Source: Amphiura filiformis (taxonomy: Eukaryota; Echinodermata; Ophiuroidea; Amphilepidida; Amphiuridae). Taken from it: a stretch of DNA of 64,000 bases. Below are positions 43,901 to 51,402 of this stretch, one piece after another; positions within the stretch are counted from its first letter, which is position 1; each line of letters starts with the position of its first letter. Both the position numbers and the translations under genes were made by a program. Below the pieces are notes generated by a model. The model was not told where the DNA came from, searched no databases, and saw only the letters and a program-made list of their open reading frames with translations. The stretch is from assembly GCF_039555335.1 (NCBI RefSeq), contig NC_092629.1, forward strand, positions 4,421,912 to 4,485,911, read 5' to 3'.

Positions 43901-46373
43901 CTTACGACTCTGACAGATACCTTTTATTATTAACGAGTACAGATTGGGCTTTATTTCCAATTTGTGCTTGCGCCACATATCGTACCATTTCAACACATAA
44001 TCCGCCTCATTATTATTCACGCATAGATGCAAATACATGCCAATTATATTCTCTGTAATTGGTTTTCCCTCTGCCAGCATAAATTCAAAAAAGGAAAACC
44101 CCATTTTGTAATATTGTAAGTGGGTTATATAAAACATTGCAAAATACTCAAATCGGGGATTACGTTGAGTCTCTAGAAAGTTCTGTTGTATATCTCGCCA
44201 TTTTGCTACCGATACATGTTCGTCTTGGTTTCCTAGCATTGCAAGCGCCCTCGTTTGAAGCTCACCTTGGCGGCTCAACATCCGTTCTTCCTTTGTAACT
44301 TGGCTACAGAACGTCCTCGATTGGTAATGACAGGGTGGATTTGTAGTTCTCTGTTTTAGACGGCAAAATATGTTAGAAAGTGGCCATAGTTGCCTTGATG
44401 TAGGCTGATTTGTGTGCAGGTGACTAGTTCTACAGTGGGCTGTTGATACAAGACATGGTTGTTGAGTACCAGAGCAAGTAACTGCAAAATAAAATAATAA
44501 TCAATATGATAGAACTCATTAAATGAGTATCACACATTCAACAACTCTTCCTATACAGGAGCCAATCATTGTTAATCCGTGATGAACCCACACTTTTACT
44601 GTAGCGTATACGCTAACGCGAGCAAGACTACGCGTTACATGAGAGCACGTAAAATTCGTCATGCCTGGAACCTTTGTGCGTATGCAAGCTTACAATTTTA
44701 ATTCAGTATTTTACAGGTAGCGGCTAAACATTGCCGTTTTATTCTGTAGTTTTATTGCTGATATCAACAGAGAAATCATCGAAGTTTTTGTAAGGCTGAG
44801 TGGCAATGATTAACTGACATTCCTCGTAAAATAATTGTGAATTATACGATCACCGGTACGATCTTTAGCTTCTTTTCGTTGTTGAAAGGGATTCAATCAT
44901 GTTTCACCGTTGTTCATCACCGATTAACAACTCGCGTCTGGTTTGTGTGCCTCACTGCCTGGGCAAGGCACTTTATCCTCAATGCCTAGTATGCCTACGG
45001 TTGGGGTGGTGTTGAATGTTTGTATAGTTGCTTAATTGTTGCAATATTGGCGCTGATTAAGCTGCTGCCTGCAAATTGTATTGTGTCTGTTTTGGTGTGT
45101 TTTAAAATGTAAATTCTAGCAATCTGACCTGCGGGTCACCATTAGAGTATGAAATAAATCTTTTTTGGGGTATACATGTATATACCATGGATTGATGTTG
45201 AAGCTAGTTGAGTCCAGATAGGGCCACTGCCATGTCACATGTCATTTATACCAATTGCCAAATTGTTAATCAAACTATTCTAGAGTAATTTGATATAAAA
45301 TTTGATCTTTTGGGCCCATGTTTATTGGTCAAGCTATGAGTTTTTAAAATATTGGACGAGACGTGTATATTGGATGCGACGTACATGTAGTCGAGTCCAA
45401 TACTTTTAAACTCCTATATATAGTGAGATCAATAAACATCAAATTTTATCATTATTATGTTTTCAATCCAATATTTTCATACACATGGATTTATCAAAAC
45501 TGGTTAGAACACAATAGTGAGAAATATATAACATTTTAAATAGATGAGTTGACCTCAATGTTTATCAAAGACAAGGGACTAGTACATCGATATTGTGATG
45601 ATGTGACGGGAATTTAAAAAACACGAGCCCTAAACAAAATACATGTATGATGCACGTGCATACTGTCAGGCAAAAAACAATGGAAATTGTGATGATGCAT
45701 GCGCATTCTGCCAGACATTGACGTCAGAAGTCAACTCATCTATAACAAATTTAAATCCCTATAGAAGGGATTGTGCAAGAACTTGCCAAGAAGGTCCCAT
45801 CTAGTAATAGCCTTCAGGTGTAATATTTATAGATGTGTACACCTAGGTTTCATTATCATTGAGGTATAGGACTTTTTATTTTTTCAGAGAAGAGCAGGTA
45901 GGGCATCTACTTGATTATATTTCTACATGTTCATACTACATACTCTTAAAATTTTAGAAAATTCGCACGAGTCCATTTTTTTTAAATCACATTTTTGTTC
46001 CTAAAATGGGGGTTATAGCGCCCTCAACAGGCACTCTCTCCATAGGGCTACATGTAAAGACCAGTTAAAGACAAATGGCCCTAAAAAAAAACGGCCTCGT
46101 GCGAATTTCCTCAAATTTTGCATATGATGTAGATTTAACATCTGGAATGTAATGCAAGTGATGTTGTTGCTGCTCTTCTAAATTCATTTTAAAATGTCCG
46201 CCCCAGACCAAGGTGTGTATACGAATGCAGAAATTGTCAAATGCCTATAGGGCCTACATTCTCCCTACTAACTTCCACCCACCTGTAAAGAGGTCCTTAG
46301 CATGCCATCTTGCCAAATATTGATGTATAAGCGCACCATGCTTTGAAGGGATCACTGTCCTGACCCAAGCCAT
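31779..46373 (-). CDS. PRORP: PRORP (MRPP3), mitochondrial protein-only RNase P catalytic subunit, whole gene, 7 coding exons
   Basis: The minus-strand coding exons are 46373-46283, 44481-43579, 41100-40953, 39340-39182, 33704-33562, 32775-32580 and 31907-31779. Every junction is GT-AG and all phases agree (1,2,0,0,2,0), except for one missing base inside exon 2. Allowing for it, the product is 589 residues; human PRORP has 583. Family order is seen: mitochondrial leader, PPR-type helices (about 120-330), a zinc half-site CDAC (354/357), NYN nuclease motifs IIIDGLNVA (D415), SEDDPF (D485, D486) and ITNDLLRDH (D506), then WHIPYDD (H564) and WLC (C584), the distal zinc ligands. The family cleaves the 5' leader of mitochondrial pre-tRNAs with TRMT10C and HSD17B10. 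Repeats fill the introns. Confidence 0.93.
31908..32579. other. PRORP intron 6
   Basis: 670 bases without a gene. The plus-strand open frames at 32065-32275 have no recognisable product. 'gaccccttttggaagaggcc' and 'aaccccaaaaagggtcgcaa' form an imperfect inverted pair. Confidence 0.5.
32580..32775 (-). CDS. PRORP: PRORP coding exon 6 (catalytic core)
   Basis: One base completing Val482, then residues 483-547. The acceptor is ccattacag, the donor [24 protein letters not shown] carries D485/D486. [10 protein letters not shown] carries D506, 20 residues after D486, the same spacing as D479 to D499 in human [15 protein letters not shown] follows, as in the family. Confidence 0.95.
32803..32915. 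mobile_element. palindromic MITE fragment, PRORP intron 5
   Basis: 'ggttaattccaattgaaatc' with 'gaagacatgatcttaatttt' and 'tgtgtgggagattaagg'; truncated at the right. It begins 28 bases upstream of the exon 6 acceptor in gene order. Confidence 0.7.
33562..33704 (-). CDS. PRORP: PRORP coding exon 5
   Basis: Residues 435-481 plus two bases of Val482. The acceptor is tttcttcttatag, the donor AATGT|GTAAGT. It encodes [24 protein letters not shown] and ADCFFAQN, matching the LLVLGRKHM and CFFAD blocks of the human protein. A 64-codon plus-strand open frame on top of it is only its antisense shadow. Confidence 0.9.
34131..34626 (-). pseudogene. LINE C-terminal fragment with restriction-like endonuclease motif
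   Basis: An open minus-strand frame reads [47 protein letters not shown] and [12 protein letters not shown]. The RPD..(about 13)..IEL pattern matches the (K/R)PD...E signature of restriction-like endonucleases in R2/R4-type LINEs. No reverse transcriptase is attached. It lies in PRORP intron 4 between the CR1-like LINE and exon 5. Confidence 0.6.
34727..34869. repeat. palindromic MITE, 'gggatctggtggaatctat' ends
   Basis: 'gggatctggtggaatctata..ggtcccc' is inverted as 'ggggaccaatagattccacc..agatccc', with 'aactggagac' / 'gtagttcact' inside. PRORP intron 4. Confidence 0.8.
35221..35549 (+). repeat. dispersed 330-bp repeat, copy 2
   Basis: Colinear with 29009-29343, same orientation. Here it is preceded by 'cagtcgtcaaccg', the inverse of its own start. 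Confidence 0.8.
35614..35682. repeat. 69-bp hairpin
   Basis: 'tgaggttatacacgctcaga' and 'tgagcgcgtataacctca' pair around a short loop. Confidence 0.7.
35945..38320 (-). mobile_element. 5'-truncated CR1/L2-like LINE with frameshifted reverse transcriptase
   Basis: Two abutting minus-strand frames (38295-37204 and 37207-36182) together give most of a non-LTR reverse transcriptase. [34 protein letters not shown] (motif A) and IYADDTQLY (YADD active site) are present; the C-terminal block [16 protein letters not shown] is typical of the CR1/L2/Rex1 group. One indel near 37228 splits the frame; the GVPQGS-type motif reads GAPQVS. The endonuclease end is missing. The 3' end has a GCGC-TTGAG..ATAAATATT tail and an (ATT)n microsatellite at 35962-35980. 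It sits in PRORP intron 4, same strand. Confidence 0.88.
36182..38310 (-). pseudogene. LINE reverse-transcriptase ORF, broken by one indel
   Basis: The upstream frame ends ..LHRLRQRF, and the correct continuation ([15 protein letters not shown]) is in the next frame, so a single-base indel separates motif A from the YADD motif. Both halves are otherwise open (363 and 341 codons), so the copy looks young. Without the N-terminal endonuclease and with the frame broken, it is not autonomous. Confidence 0.85.
38321..39181. other. PRORP intron 4, portion beside exon 4
   Basis: No gene. 'cattggattcaatttggtgt' (38936) and 'gacaccccattgaatccaat' (38551) are inverted, bounding a possible element of about 400 bp. 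A C8/GGAGG tract is at 39090-39115. Confidence 0.45.
39182..39340 (-). CDS. PRORP: PRORP coding exon 4 (first nuclease motif)
   Basis: Exactly 53 codons in phase 0, residues 382-434. The acceptor is tattacattag, the donor [25 protein letters not shown] is followed by [13 protein letters not shown]415 matches the first metal-binding aspartate of the NYN/PIN-like nuclease (D409 in human). Confidence 0.92.
39499..39765. repeat. 267-bp hairpin element, PRORP intron 3
   Basis: 'aaaaacagggaaaatat' pairs with 'atattttccctgttttta', then 'acaaagttaaaaacctgaca' with 'tgtcaggtttttaactttgt', and 'gggataaaata' with 'tattttatccc'. Confidence 0.82.
39986..40445. repeat. CACTCA-type minisatellite, interrupted by a decayed exon
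   Basis: Degenerate tandem 'cactcact/cacccacc' sequence on both sides of the pseudo-exon 40248-40325. It resumes at 40714-40930 up to the donor side of true exon 3. Confidence 0.85.
40248..40325 (-). pseudogene. decayed copy of PRORP exon 3, 3' half with donor
   Basis: On the minus strand the sequence repeats the second half of exon 3: TGTGAC..TGT (a surviving CxxC), then CTGcAACCT-TAGAAAT, AAGAGCT, AGAAGACAGCT and CTGGA-AAAGTAA including a GT donor. About 15 bases are deleted and an in-frame stop follows ..VEI. It lies 0.6 kb downstream of the true exon in gene order, flanked by CACTCA minisatellite on both sides, as the real exon is on one side. Confidence 0.75.
40459..40713. mobile_element. 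MITE with TGTGMCCATCCACCAC ends inside the minisatellite
   Basis: 'tgtgaccatccaccac' and 'gtggtggatgggcaca' are inverted; 'agtggtagtaaagtc' pairs with 'gactttacgaccagttt'. It splits the CACTCA tract. Confidence 0.75.
40714..40930. repeat. CACTCA-type minisatellite, second tract
   Basis: 'tcactcactcac' with 'tcaatcac' variants, ending about 20 bases from the donor of PRORP exon 3. Confidence 0.85.
40953..41100 (-). CDS. PRORP: PRORP coding exon 3 (zinc-binding half-site)
   Basis: One base completing Arg332, then 49 codons. The acceptor is ttttttccag; the donor is AAA|GTAAGT. The sequence [21 protein letters not shown] contains the CxxC pair (354/357) that, with H564 and C584, forms the structural zinc site between the PPR and nuclease domains. 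Degenerate extra copies of parts of this exon lie on both sides. Confidence 0.92.
41161..41345 (-). pseudogene. two decayed copies of PRORP exon 3, 5' half with acceptor
   Basis: The block TCTAATGGACGTCAAC through the acceptor side CCTGGAAAAAAGGACAT recurs at 41161-41240 and, shortened, at 41282-41345. Both copies share the 'cataaaa..gtaattagtcatcaggtcacaag' flank. The first still reads CGSEGET on the minus strand before its frame is lost. They lie just upstream of true exon 3 in gene order, at about 120-bp spacing. Confidence 0.7.
41375..43054. mobile_element. 1.68-kb TA-flanked element with 27-bp TIRs, PRORP intron 2
   Basis: TA|TGGTCGTGCGTCATGAATTG.. and ..CAATTCATGGCGCACGACCA|TA, one mismatch in the TIRs. 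Internal arms also pair ('ataggaaaag' / 'cttttcctata'). No transposase. The hAT-like element 42145-42753 is nested inside. It lies within the exon-3 duplication array. Confidence 0.82.
42145..42753. mobile_element. hAT-like element, 8-bp TSD CATCTAAA
   Basis: TAGTGATGTGGTCGAC and GTGCCGACCACATCACTA; CATCTAAA at 42137-42144 and 42754-42761. GTCGACAT palindromes sit near both ends. Same family as 3808-4206. Confidence 0.88.
43063..43125 (-). pseudogene. further copy of PRORP exon 3, 5' half, frame still open
   Basis: The minus strand reads [19 protein letters not shown], close to true exon 3 ([19 protein letters not shown]). It is cut off from the other copies by the TA-flanked element 41375-43054. 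There is no good acceptor beside it and the CxxC half is absent. Confidence 0.7.
43130..43562. mobile_element. cluster of three palindromic MITE pieces beside PRORP exon 2
   Basis: Half copies at 43136-43260 and 43280-43372 and a fuller copy at 43390-43562 ('ggcagttccatttgaatttc' to 'cttaaatggaatagcc'). The last ends 15 bases from the exon 2 donor. Confidence 0.75.
43579..44481 (-). CDS. PRORP: PRORP coding exon 2 (PPR domain), with an internal frameshift
   Basis: The acceptor is tattttgcag before 44481; the donor is AG|GTGAGT at 43578. It encodes residues 31-332, including helical PPR-like units around [20 protein letters not shown] and [15 protein letters not shown]. The frame that is open from 44481 stops at 43685. 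From 43727 onward a different frame, beginning [14 protein letters not shown], carries the expected family sequence, and only that frame fits the phase of exon 3. One base is therefore missing (or two extra) near 43727-43729. No splice signals explain the shift. Confidence 0.85.
44482..46282. other. PRORP intron 1
   Basis: No gene seen. 45541-45744 is bounded by 'tagatgagttgac' and 'gtcaactcatcta' and has 'tgatgatg' repeats inside. 45350-45415 contains an imperfect hairpin ('tattggacgagac' / 'gtcgagtccaata'). Confidence 0.55.
46283..46373 (-). CDS. PRORP: PRORP coding exon 1 (mitochondrial leader)
   Basis: Thirty codons plus one base. The ATG (46373-46371) lies 13 bases after a strong acceptor: a long pyrimidine run, then ATTCAG ending about 46387. 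The product begins [18 protein letters not shown], basic and free of acidic residues until near its end, as expected of a mitochondrial presequence. The donor is CAG|GTGGGT; the phase-1 split joins G to TT of the next exon to give Val31. It was assigned from splice sites and phase, not from homology. A noncoding upstream exon is implied. Confidence 0.7.
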
Positions 46374-46509
46374 GTCTAAATCTCACCTGAATAGACATAA
46401 AAAGAAAAGAAAACAGAAGCAAAAAGGTTAAGTTATTAGCTGAGATCTTGAATGACAAACAACATGGACAGTCCTCCGCCCTTTACTTAAATTGTAAACA
46501 TGCGTGGCT

Positions 46510-47155
46510 GGCTGGATTTTGTCAATTCACCCTTCTCGTCTTCAAGTTGTGAAACTCCTGTTTTCACCTTCTGCTTGGCTCTAATGTAGCTGTAGAAAGC
46601 CTTGGGTTTTTTTTGAAATTCTTCAATATCTTCTTTTCAGTATTCCACGGTTTCCACCTGTGCTCTTTTGACTCTCTTTCTGGTCTTGTTGCTCTGCTTT
46701 CTGTACTCAGCGTAGTCTTTGTACTGCAGGGTCTTTCTGTATTTCTGGTACAGTGTGTTAATTCTTGATTGACCGTTTAACACCAGACTTTAGCCACAGG
46801 GGCTTTTTTGGGCTTCTCTTCTTCCTTAGGGAACATGATCCTCGATGGTTTTCTTTATTCGTCTTTGAAGATATTCCATGCATTATCAACATACCATGAA
46901 GGTTGCCTTCCCAGTCAAATTCATCAATGTGATTCTTGACCTTGTTGTACTTGTAGTCCCCTTTGCTGTAGTTGTAACTCTTTGTGTTGTTATTTACTTC
47001 TTGAAAGTTGGACCTTGTCTCATACTCCCAGTGCAGCCCATCGTGGTCACAGCTGCTTCCAAGAGGCGCTACATGTAGATGATTTATAATGCTAAGCATC
47101 TGCTCATCTCTGGAAAGGACTAGAGTCCTACTGAGTATTTTCCTCAACATTTAGT
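46510..47155 (-). pseudogene. LINE fragment, endonuclease-to-RT linker region
   Basis: The minus strand reads TLVLSRDEQML, APLGSS..DHD, EYETRSNFQEVNNN and PLWLKSGVKRSIKN. Beyond 46758, in another frame, come YRKTLQYKDYAEYRKQSN and AFYSYIRAKQKVKTGVS. This is the end of an AP-endonuclease domain and the linker before RT in RTE/CR1-like LINEs. It is broken by indels. It ends about 45 bases left of the 5.9-kb element. Confidence 0.7.
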
Positions 47156-47389
47156 TCATTTAGTTCAAGCCATAAGAACTGAGCAGATATCTTTCATCAG
47201 GCTCTGGTTTTTTTAACATGTATCAAAAGGCTAAATGACACTTTGGGAGACCCCAGCAGAAACACATGACCTATTTCCGGATAACTTTTTATATTTTTAT
47301 GTAGTGTAGACCTAGGCTAATCTCCCATAGCTTAACAAAATTTGTCCCAGTTTTCTTTCTTTACTTGTGACAAGACCAAATGTCCAATT

Positions 47390-49272
47390 GTTAACGGAAA
47401 TTTGTCAACCTAACAAAAGTGACTAACTTGTTTTGTTTACAAAATAAAACCAGATCAGCTCTGAGTATTCTGTTCAATATTTTATGAACACATGTTAGTA
47501 CAAGATCCAAGAAATCCAAGATTTACCTAAATAATTTCTAACATGAAAAAATTTTGAGCACTTGAAAATTATGTTTCGGACGTTACATTTTCCGTTAACA
47601 ATCGTGCTCTATTTTTAACATTGTCTAAGTGATTGTTTTATCATGTAAAACATACACAAATACTTTAAATGTTTGCCTCAGGGCAATATAAATACTTGCA
47701 AGTGCAAATTTTGTATCGGTTGAATGTTTTCAAATTATGGTGAAGCATTACTTAAATGGGTCTCATTTTCCGTTAACAGTTTTGTAACATCCGAAAGAAT
47801 ACATATTGTCTTATAATTATGTGAAGAACAATACTAGCTTTGAATTTTCATTATTAAGTTGAAGTAGACATGAAAAACAAGTATCTAAATGAAAAATTAT
47901 TTCACTTCCTCTTGACTTTATGTAAAATGTTGGCCACACAACATTTCCGTTAACAATGGTAACATCCTAATCAAATGTAACATCCGAGACAGAAAGAGTG
48001 ACATTTTGTTGAAGAAATTTAAATAGAGGGGAAATAAAAACGTCAAATGGATTGGAAATCATGGGAAGGCCATAGTATTAGTAGAAATATTTTTTACCAT
48101 ACCCAGGTTTGTTCTTTGAGTGTGCAAACCGTTAACATGTCAAGTTTGTTTCGGATGTTACAAGGCAAAATGTTAACGGAAATTGAGGCCAATAACAGGG
48201 CATTGTAGGAAGATTTTAGAATATACACTTAAATGAATGTGAATTTCTAGTAAATATGGTGTACATCCTCATTTTCCTAATATTGCTGACTCCATTTCAC
48301 CTTTGTAAACCTTGCTAGTGGAAAAAATTACAAGTTGTTAGCTCTATTGTCTCTATGCACATCACATAAGATAAAAAGCAACATAATTCATTTGGTTTAC
48401 TCCTTTCAAATTAATAATATACACATGTCCTAAGAAACTTATTTTAAATTTGAAAAGCAACTAACACTGAATATTTCTCCATTACACTAGCAAAATACTT
48501 TGATTTAAAATGTGTTTCGGATGTTACCCATTTTTTGTTAACAAGTCCAAAATGAAGTTGTAATTTCAATAAACTTTATAATATTTTAGCATTAGATGAT
48601 ATCTAAAACTTATTGAAAATAATTAAGTAGCAATTTTGTCATAATCATTTATTTCAAAATTGAAAAAAGCTGCATTTTCATTTAAAAAGTGATCATTTTA
48701 ACATAAAATATATAAGTATGTACATGTGTTAGGCCTATATTGGAATCACTATGCACATATACCAGAAACGAAGCAGGAGAAATACTTACTATGCTTCATA
48801 CAGCTTCATTATGTCCGATAAAACAATAAATTATCAATGGAAACAAATTAACCACTAAGAAAAATACTCTTACAACAGAACAAGTTTCATGGGAATTATT
48901 TGTTAACACAGACTAATGAGCTGTTTTAATACGATCAGTTTTTGCATATGTGTGCAAATGATAAATGATTGTGCCTTGCATTAAAATATTTCTGAGTGTC
49001 CATCATGTTGTATATGCAATGATCTCATGTTTGTTAATTCAACTTCCAACCATCAAACTTTGTAAAAATGTTAACATCATGTAACATCCGAATCACTGCC
49101 TTTAATTATACACGTATTTGTACATATTTTGAATCATTTGAATAATTTCAACAGGTTTTCTGATTCAAAGTGATTGATATTATGCTAAAATAATGAAATG
49201 TCCCGAATATTTCCCTCAATAAGTTAAATTAGATTGCAGTTGCATGTTAACATAATGTAACATCCGAAACAC
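47390..49272. repeat. array of GTTAACGGAAA / GTAACATCCGAAA words
   Basis: Clusters at 47390-47400, 47574-47601, 47766-47800, 47941-47993, 48129-48185, 48512-48545, 49068-49096 and 49246-49272; one more at 52573-52605. Each pairs a GTTAAC word with a (G)TAACATCCGAAA word about 5-40 bases apart. The intervening sequence is unrelated. Confidence 0.85.
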
Positions 49273-49349
49273 TCTTAAGTTGGGAAGACGTAAAAGAAAG
49301 TCTGATTATGATTGTAAGAAAGGTGTAGCCCTTTGTATTATCAACTTAA

Positions 49350-49718
49350 GGGGGTACCGTACTACATGTACACCCCTGCCCAATTTTTTGCCTATTTTTG
49401 CATTTTTCTCAAAAATGATAGCGCATTGGTGACAAGTAAGATATGTATATTATAGGGGCAAGGACTACAACTATTGCAGTGGAAATTTTATATCAACACA
49501 GACAACAGTTGTGGAGTTACAGTCAAAAATGAGGGAAAACCACTATTTGATTGAATTAATCAATAACTACTTGCCTTGAGTTGCTGAATTTTCAGTGCAG
49601 TAGTTGTAGTCCTTGCCCCTATAATATACATATCTTACTTGTCACCAATGCGCTAAAATTTTTGAGCAAAATGCAAAAATAGGCACAAACTTGGCCAGGG
49701 GTGTAGTACGGTACCCCC
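49350..49718. mobile_element. MITE with TTAA TSD nested in the 5.9-kb element
   Basis: TTAA|GGGGGTACCGTACTAC.. and ..GTAGTACGGTACCCCC|TTAA. Inner 'gacaagtaagatatgtatat' and 'ggggcaaggactacaacta' are also inverted, so it is a full palindrome of 369 bp. Confidence 0.9.
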
Positions 49719-50156
49719 TTAATGCTTCAGGGAGCTAATTAATTTGGTTTATTATGATGTCCAGTGCACACTTACAATAAGGATGTGGGTAACAATGTAT
49801 ATGAATAAATGCCATATCAGTACATGTACATATGGGCAATTCCAAGCAAAAGTGGACATGACTCAAAAAAATGAAATTGCCAATATACATTTCTTTTAAC
49901 TTTTATATTATTCCAAACAGATGTAAGGTTCAAGTTATAAACTTTTTTCAGCATTTTTCTAACATTTTGGTTGGTTTTTTTAAGTTTCTTTGGAGAGTGT
50001 ATTTTAAGTGAAAAACTCCTGTTCAACTTAGCTATTTTCCAAGTGGGCCTATTTTATTAAACATGGGCACTTTTCTTTTAAATTTGATACATTTTATATC
50101 TCTGAAATATGGTCTTCAAGAAACATCCAACACATTTTAAATAATCCCCCACTAAT

Positions 50157-50900
50157 TTTTTTTCTTTCATTGCATTTTCATAGCACTAAATATGGCGTAG
50201 CACGAGTTACCGAAAGATGCATTTTTTTTATGTATTTTCAAAATGTTGGCAATGTAATTGATGCCACTTATTATTTTCCTTCTACTAGTAGTGCCTTGAG
50301 TAAAAATAAGAAATTAATATACAAAACACTATCCATCACATAATAATGACCCATTAAAAACTGTAGCACGAGTTACCAGTAGCACGAGTTACCGATGTAG
50401 CATGAGTTACCATAGCCCACTTCCCCCTGTACCAGCAAAGGTAATGCAAAATCTACCACTTGGCAGCAATAGAGGATCTCCCAACTACATGAATATGCAT
50501 TTATATGTGACCATGGTATTGGTAACTAATTTTTTTCTTTCATTGTGTTTTCATAGCACTAAATATGCCGTAGCACGAGTTACCGAAAGATGCATTTTTT
50601 TATATATTTTCAAAATGTTGGCAATTTAATTGATGCCACTTATTATTTTCCTTCTACTAGTAGTGCCTTGAGTAAAAATAAGAAATTAATATACAAAACA
50701 CTATCCATCACATAATAATGACCCATTAAAAACTGTAGCACGAGTTACCAGTAGCACGAGTTACCGATGTAGCACGAGTTACCATAGCCCACTTCCCCCT
50801 GTACCAGCAAAGGTAATGCAGAATCTACCACTTGGCAGCAATAGAGGATCTTCCAACTACATATGAATATGCATTTATATGTGACCATGATATTGGTAAC
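50157..50900 (+). repeat. two-unit tandem duplication, period about 373 bp
   Basis: 'catagcactaaatatg.cgta' + 'gcacgagttaccgaaagatg' + 'tagtgccttgagtaaaaata' + 'cccacttccccctgtaccag' + 'ggcagcaatagaggatc' repeats at near identity. The copies differ by single bases, so the duplication is recent compared with the host element. Confidence 0.9.
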
Positions 50901-50969
50901 AGCTTTCTTCTAGCAGCAGTGTAGCCAGCCTGCCCCATGACAAACTAGAATTATGCAGTTCGTAATTAA

Positions 50970-51402
50970 GGTGCCCATACACACACACACAAAAGTGTGT
51001 AAATAACAAAGGTTTGTAAATAGAAAATAATATGCAAATAAGCTCATTAATATTCATAAATATGCAAATAACATGACACAAAATTATACAGCACACCAGG
51101 TCACCATATCCAACCAAACCAAGTTTGAAGTTGATTGGTTATTGTGTTTATAATGCTGCAAAGTGGATTAATGAAAATGTAGGCAAAATTTGTAAGCTCA
51201 TTAATATTCATAAATATGCAAATAACATAACACAAAACTACACAGCACATCAAGCCACCATTATTCTATCACCATACCGGTACCAAGTTTGTAGTTATTG
51301 GGTTGGAGCTGTACAGTGGATTAATGAATTTGCTTCCGCCCGGACAGCCAAACAAAGAAACAAACAAACAAACAACCAGGCAACCACACATGTGTGGGGG
51401 CC
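50970..51402 (+). repeat. octamer-rich dispersed repeat, copy 2
   Basis: Same order of words as 15759-16287 ('tgcaaataagctcattaata', 'cagcacacca', 'gtggattaatgaaaatgtag', 'tgtgtgggggcc'), but with fewer units and three octamers. Confidence 0.8.
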
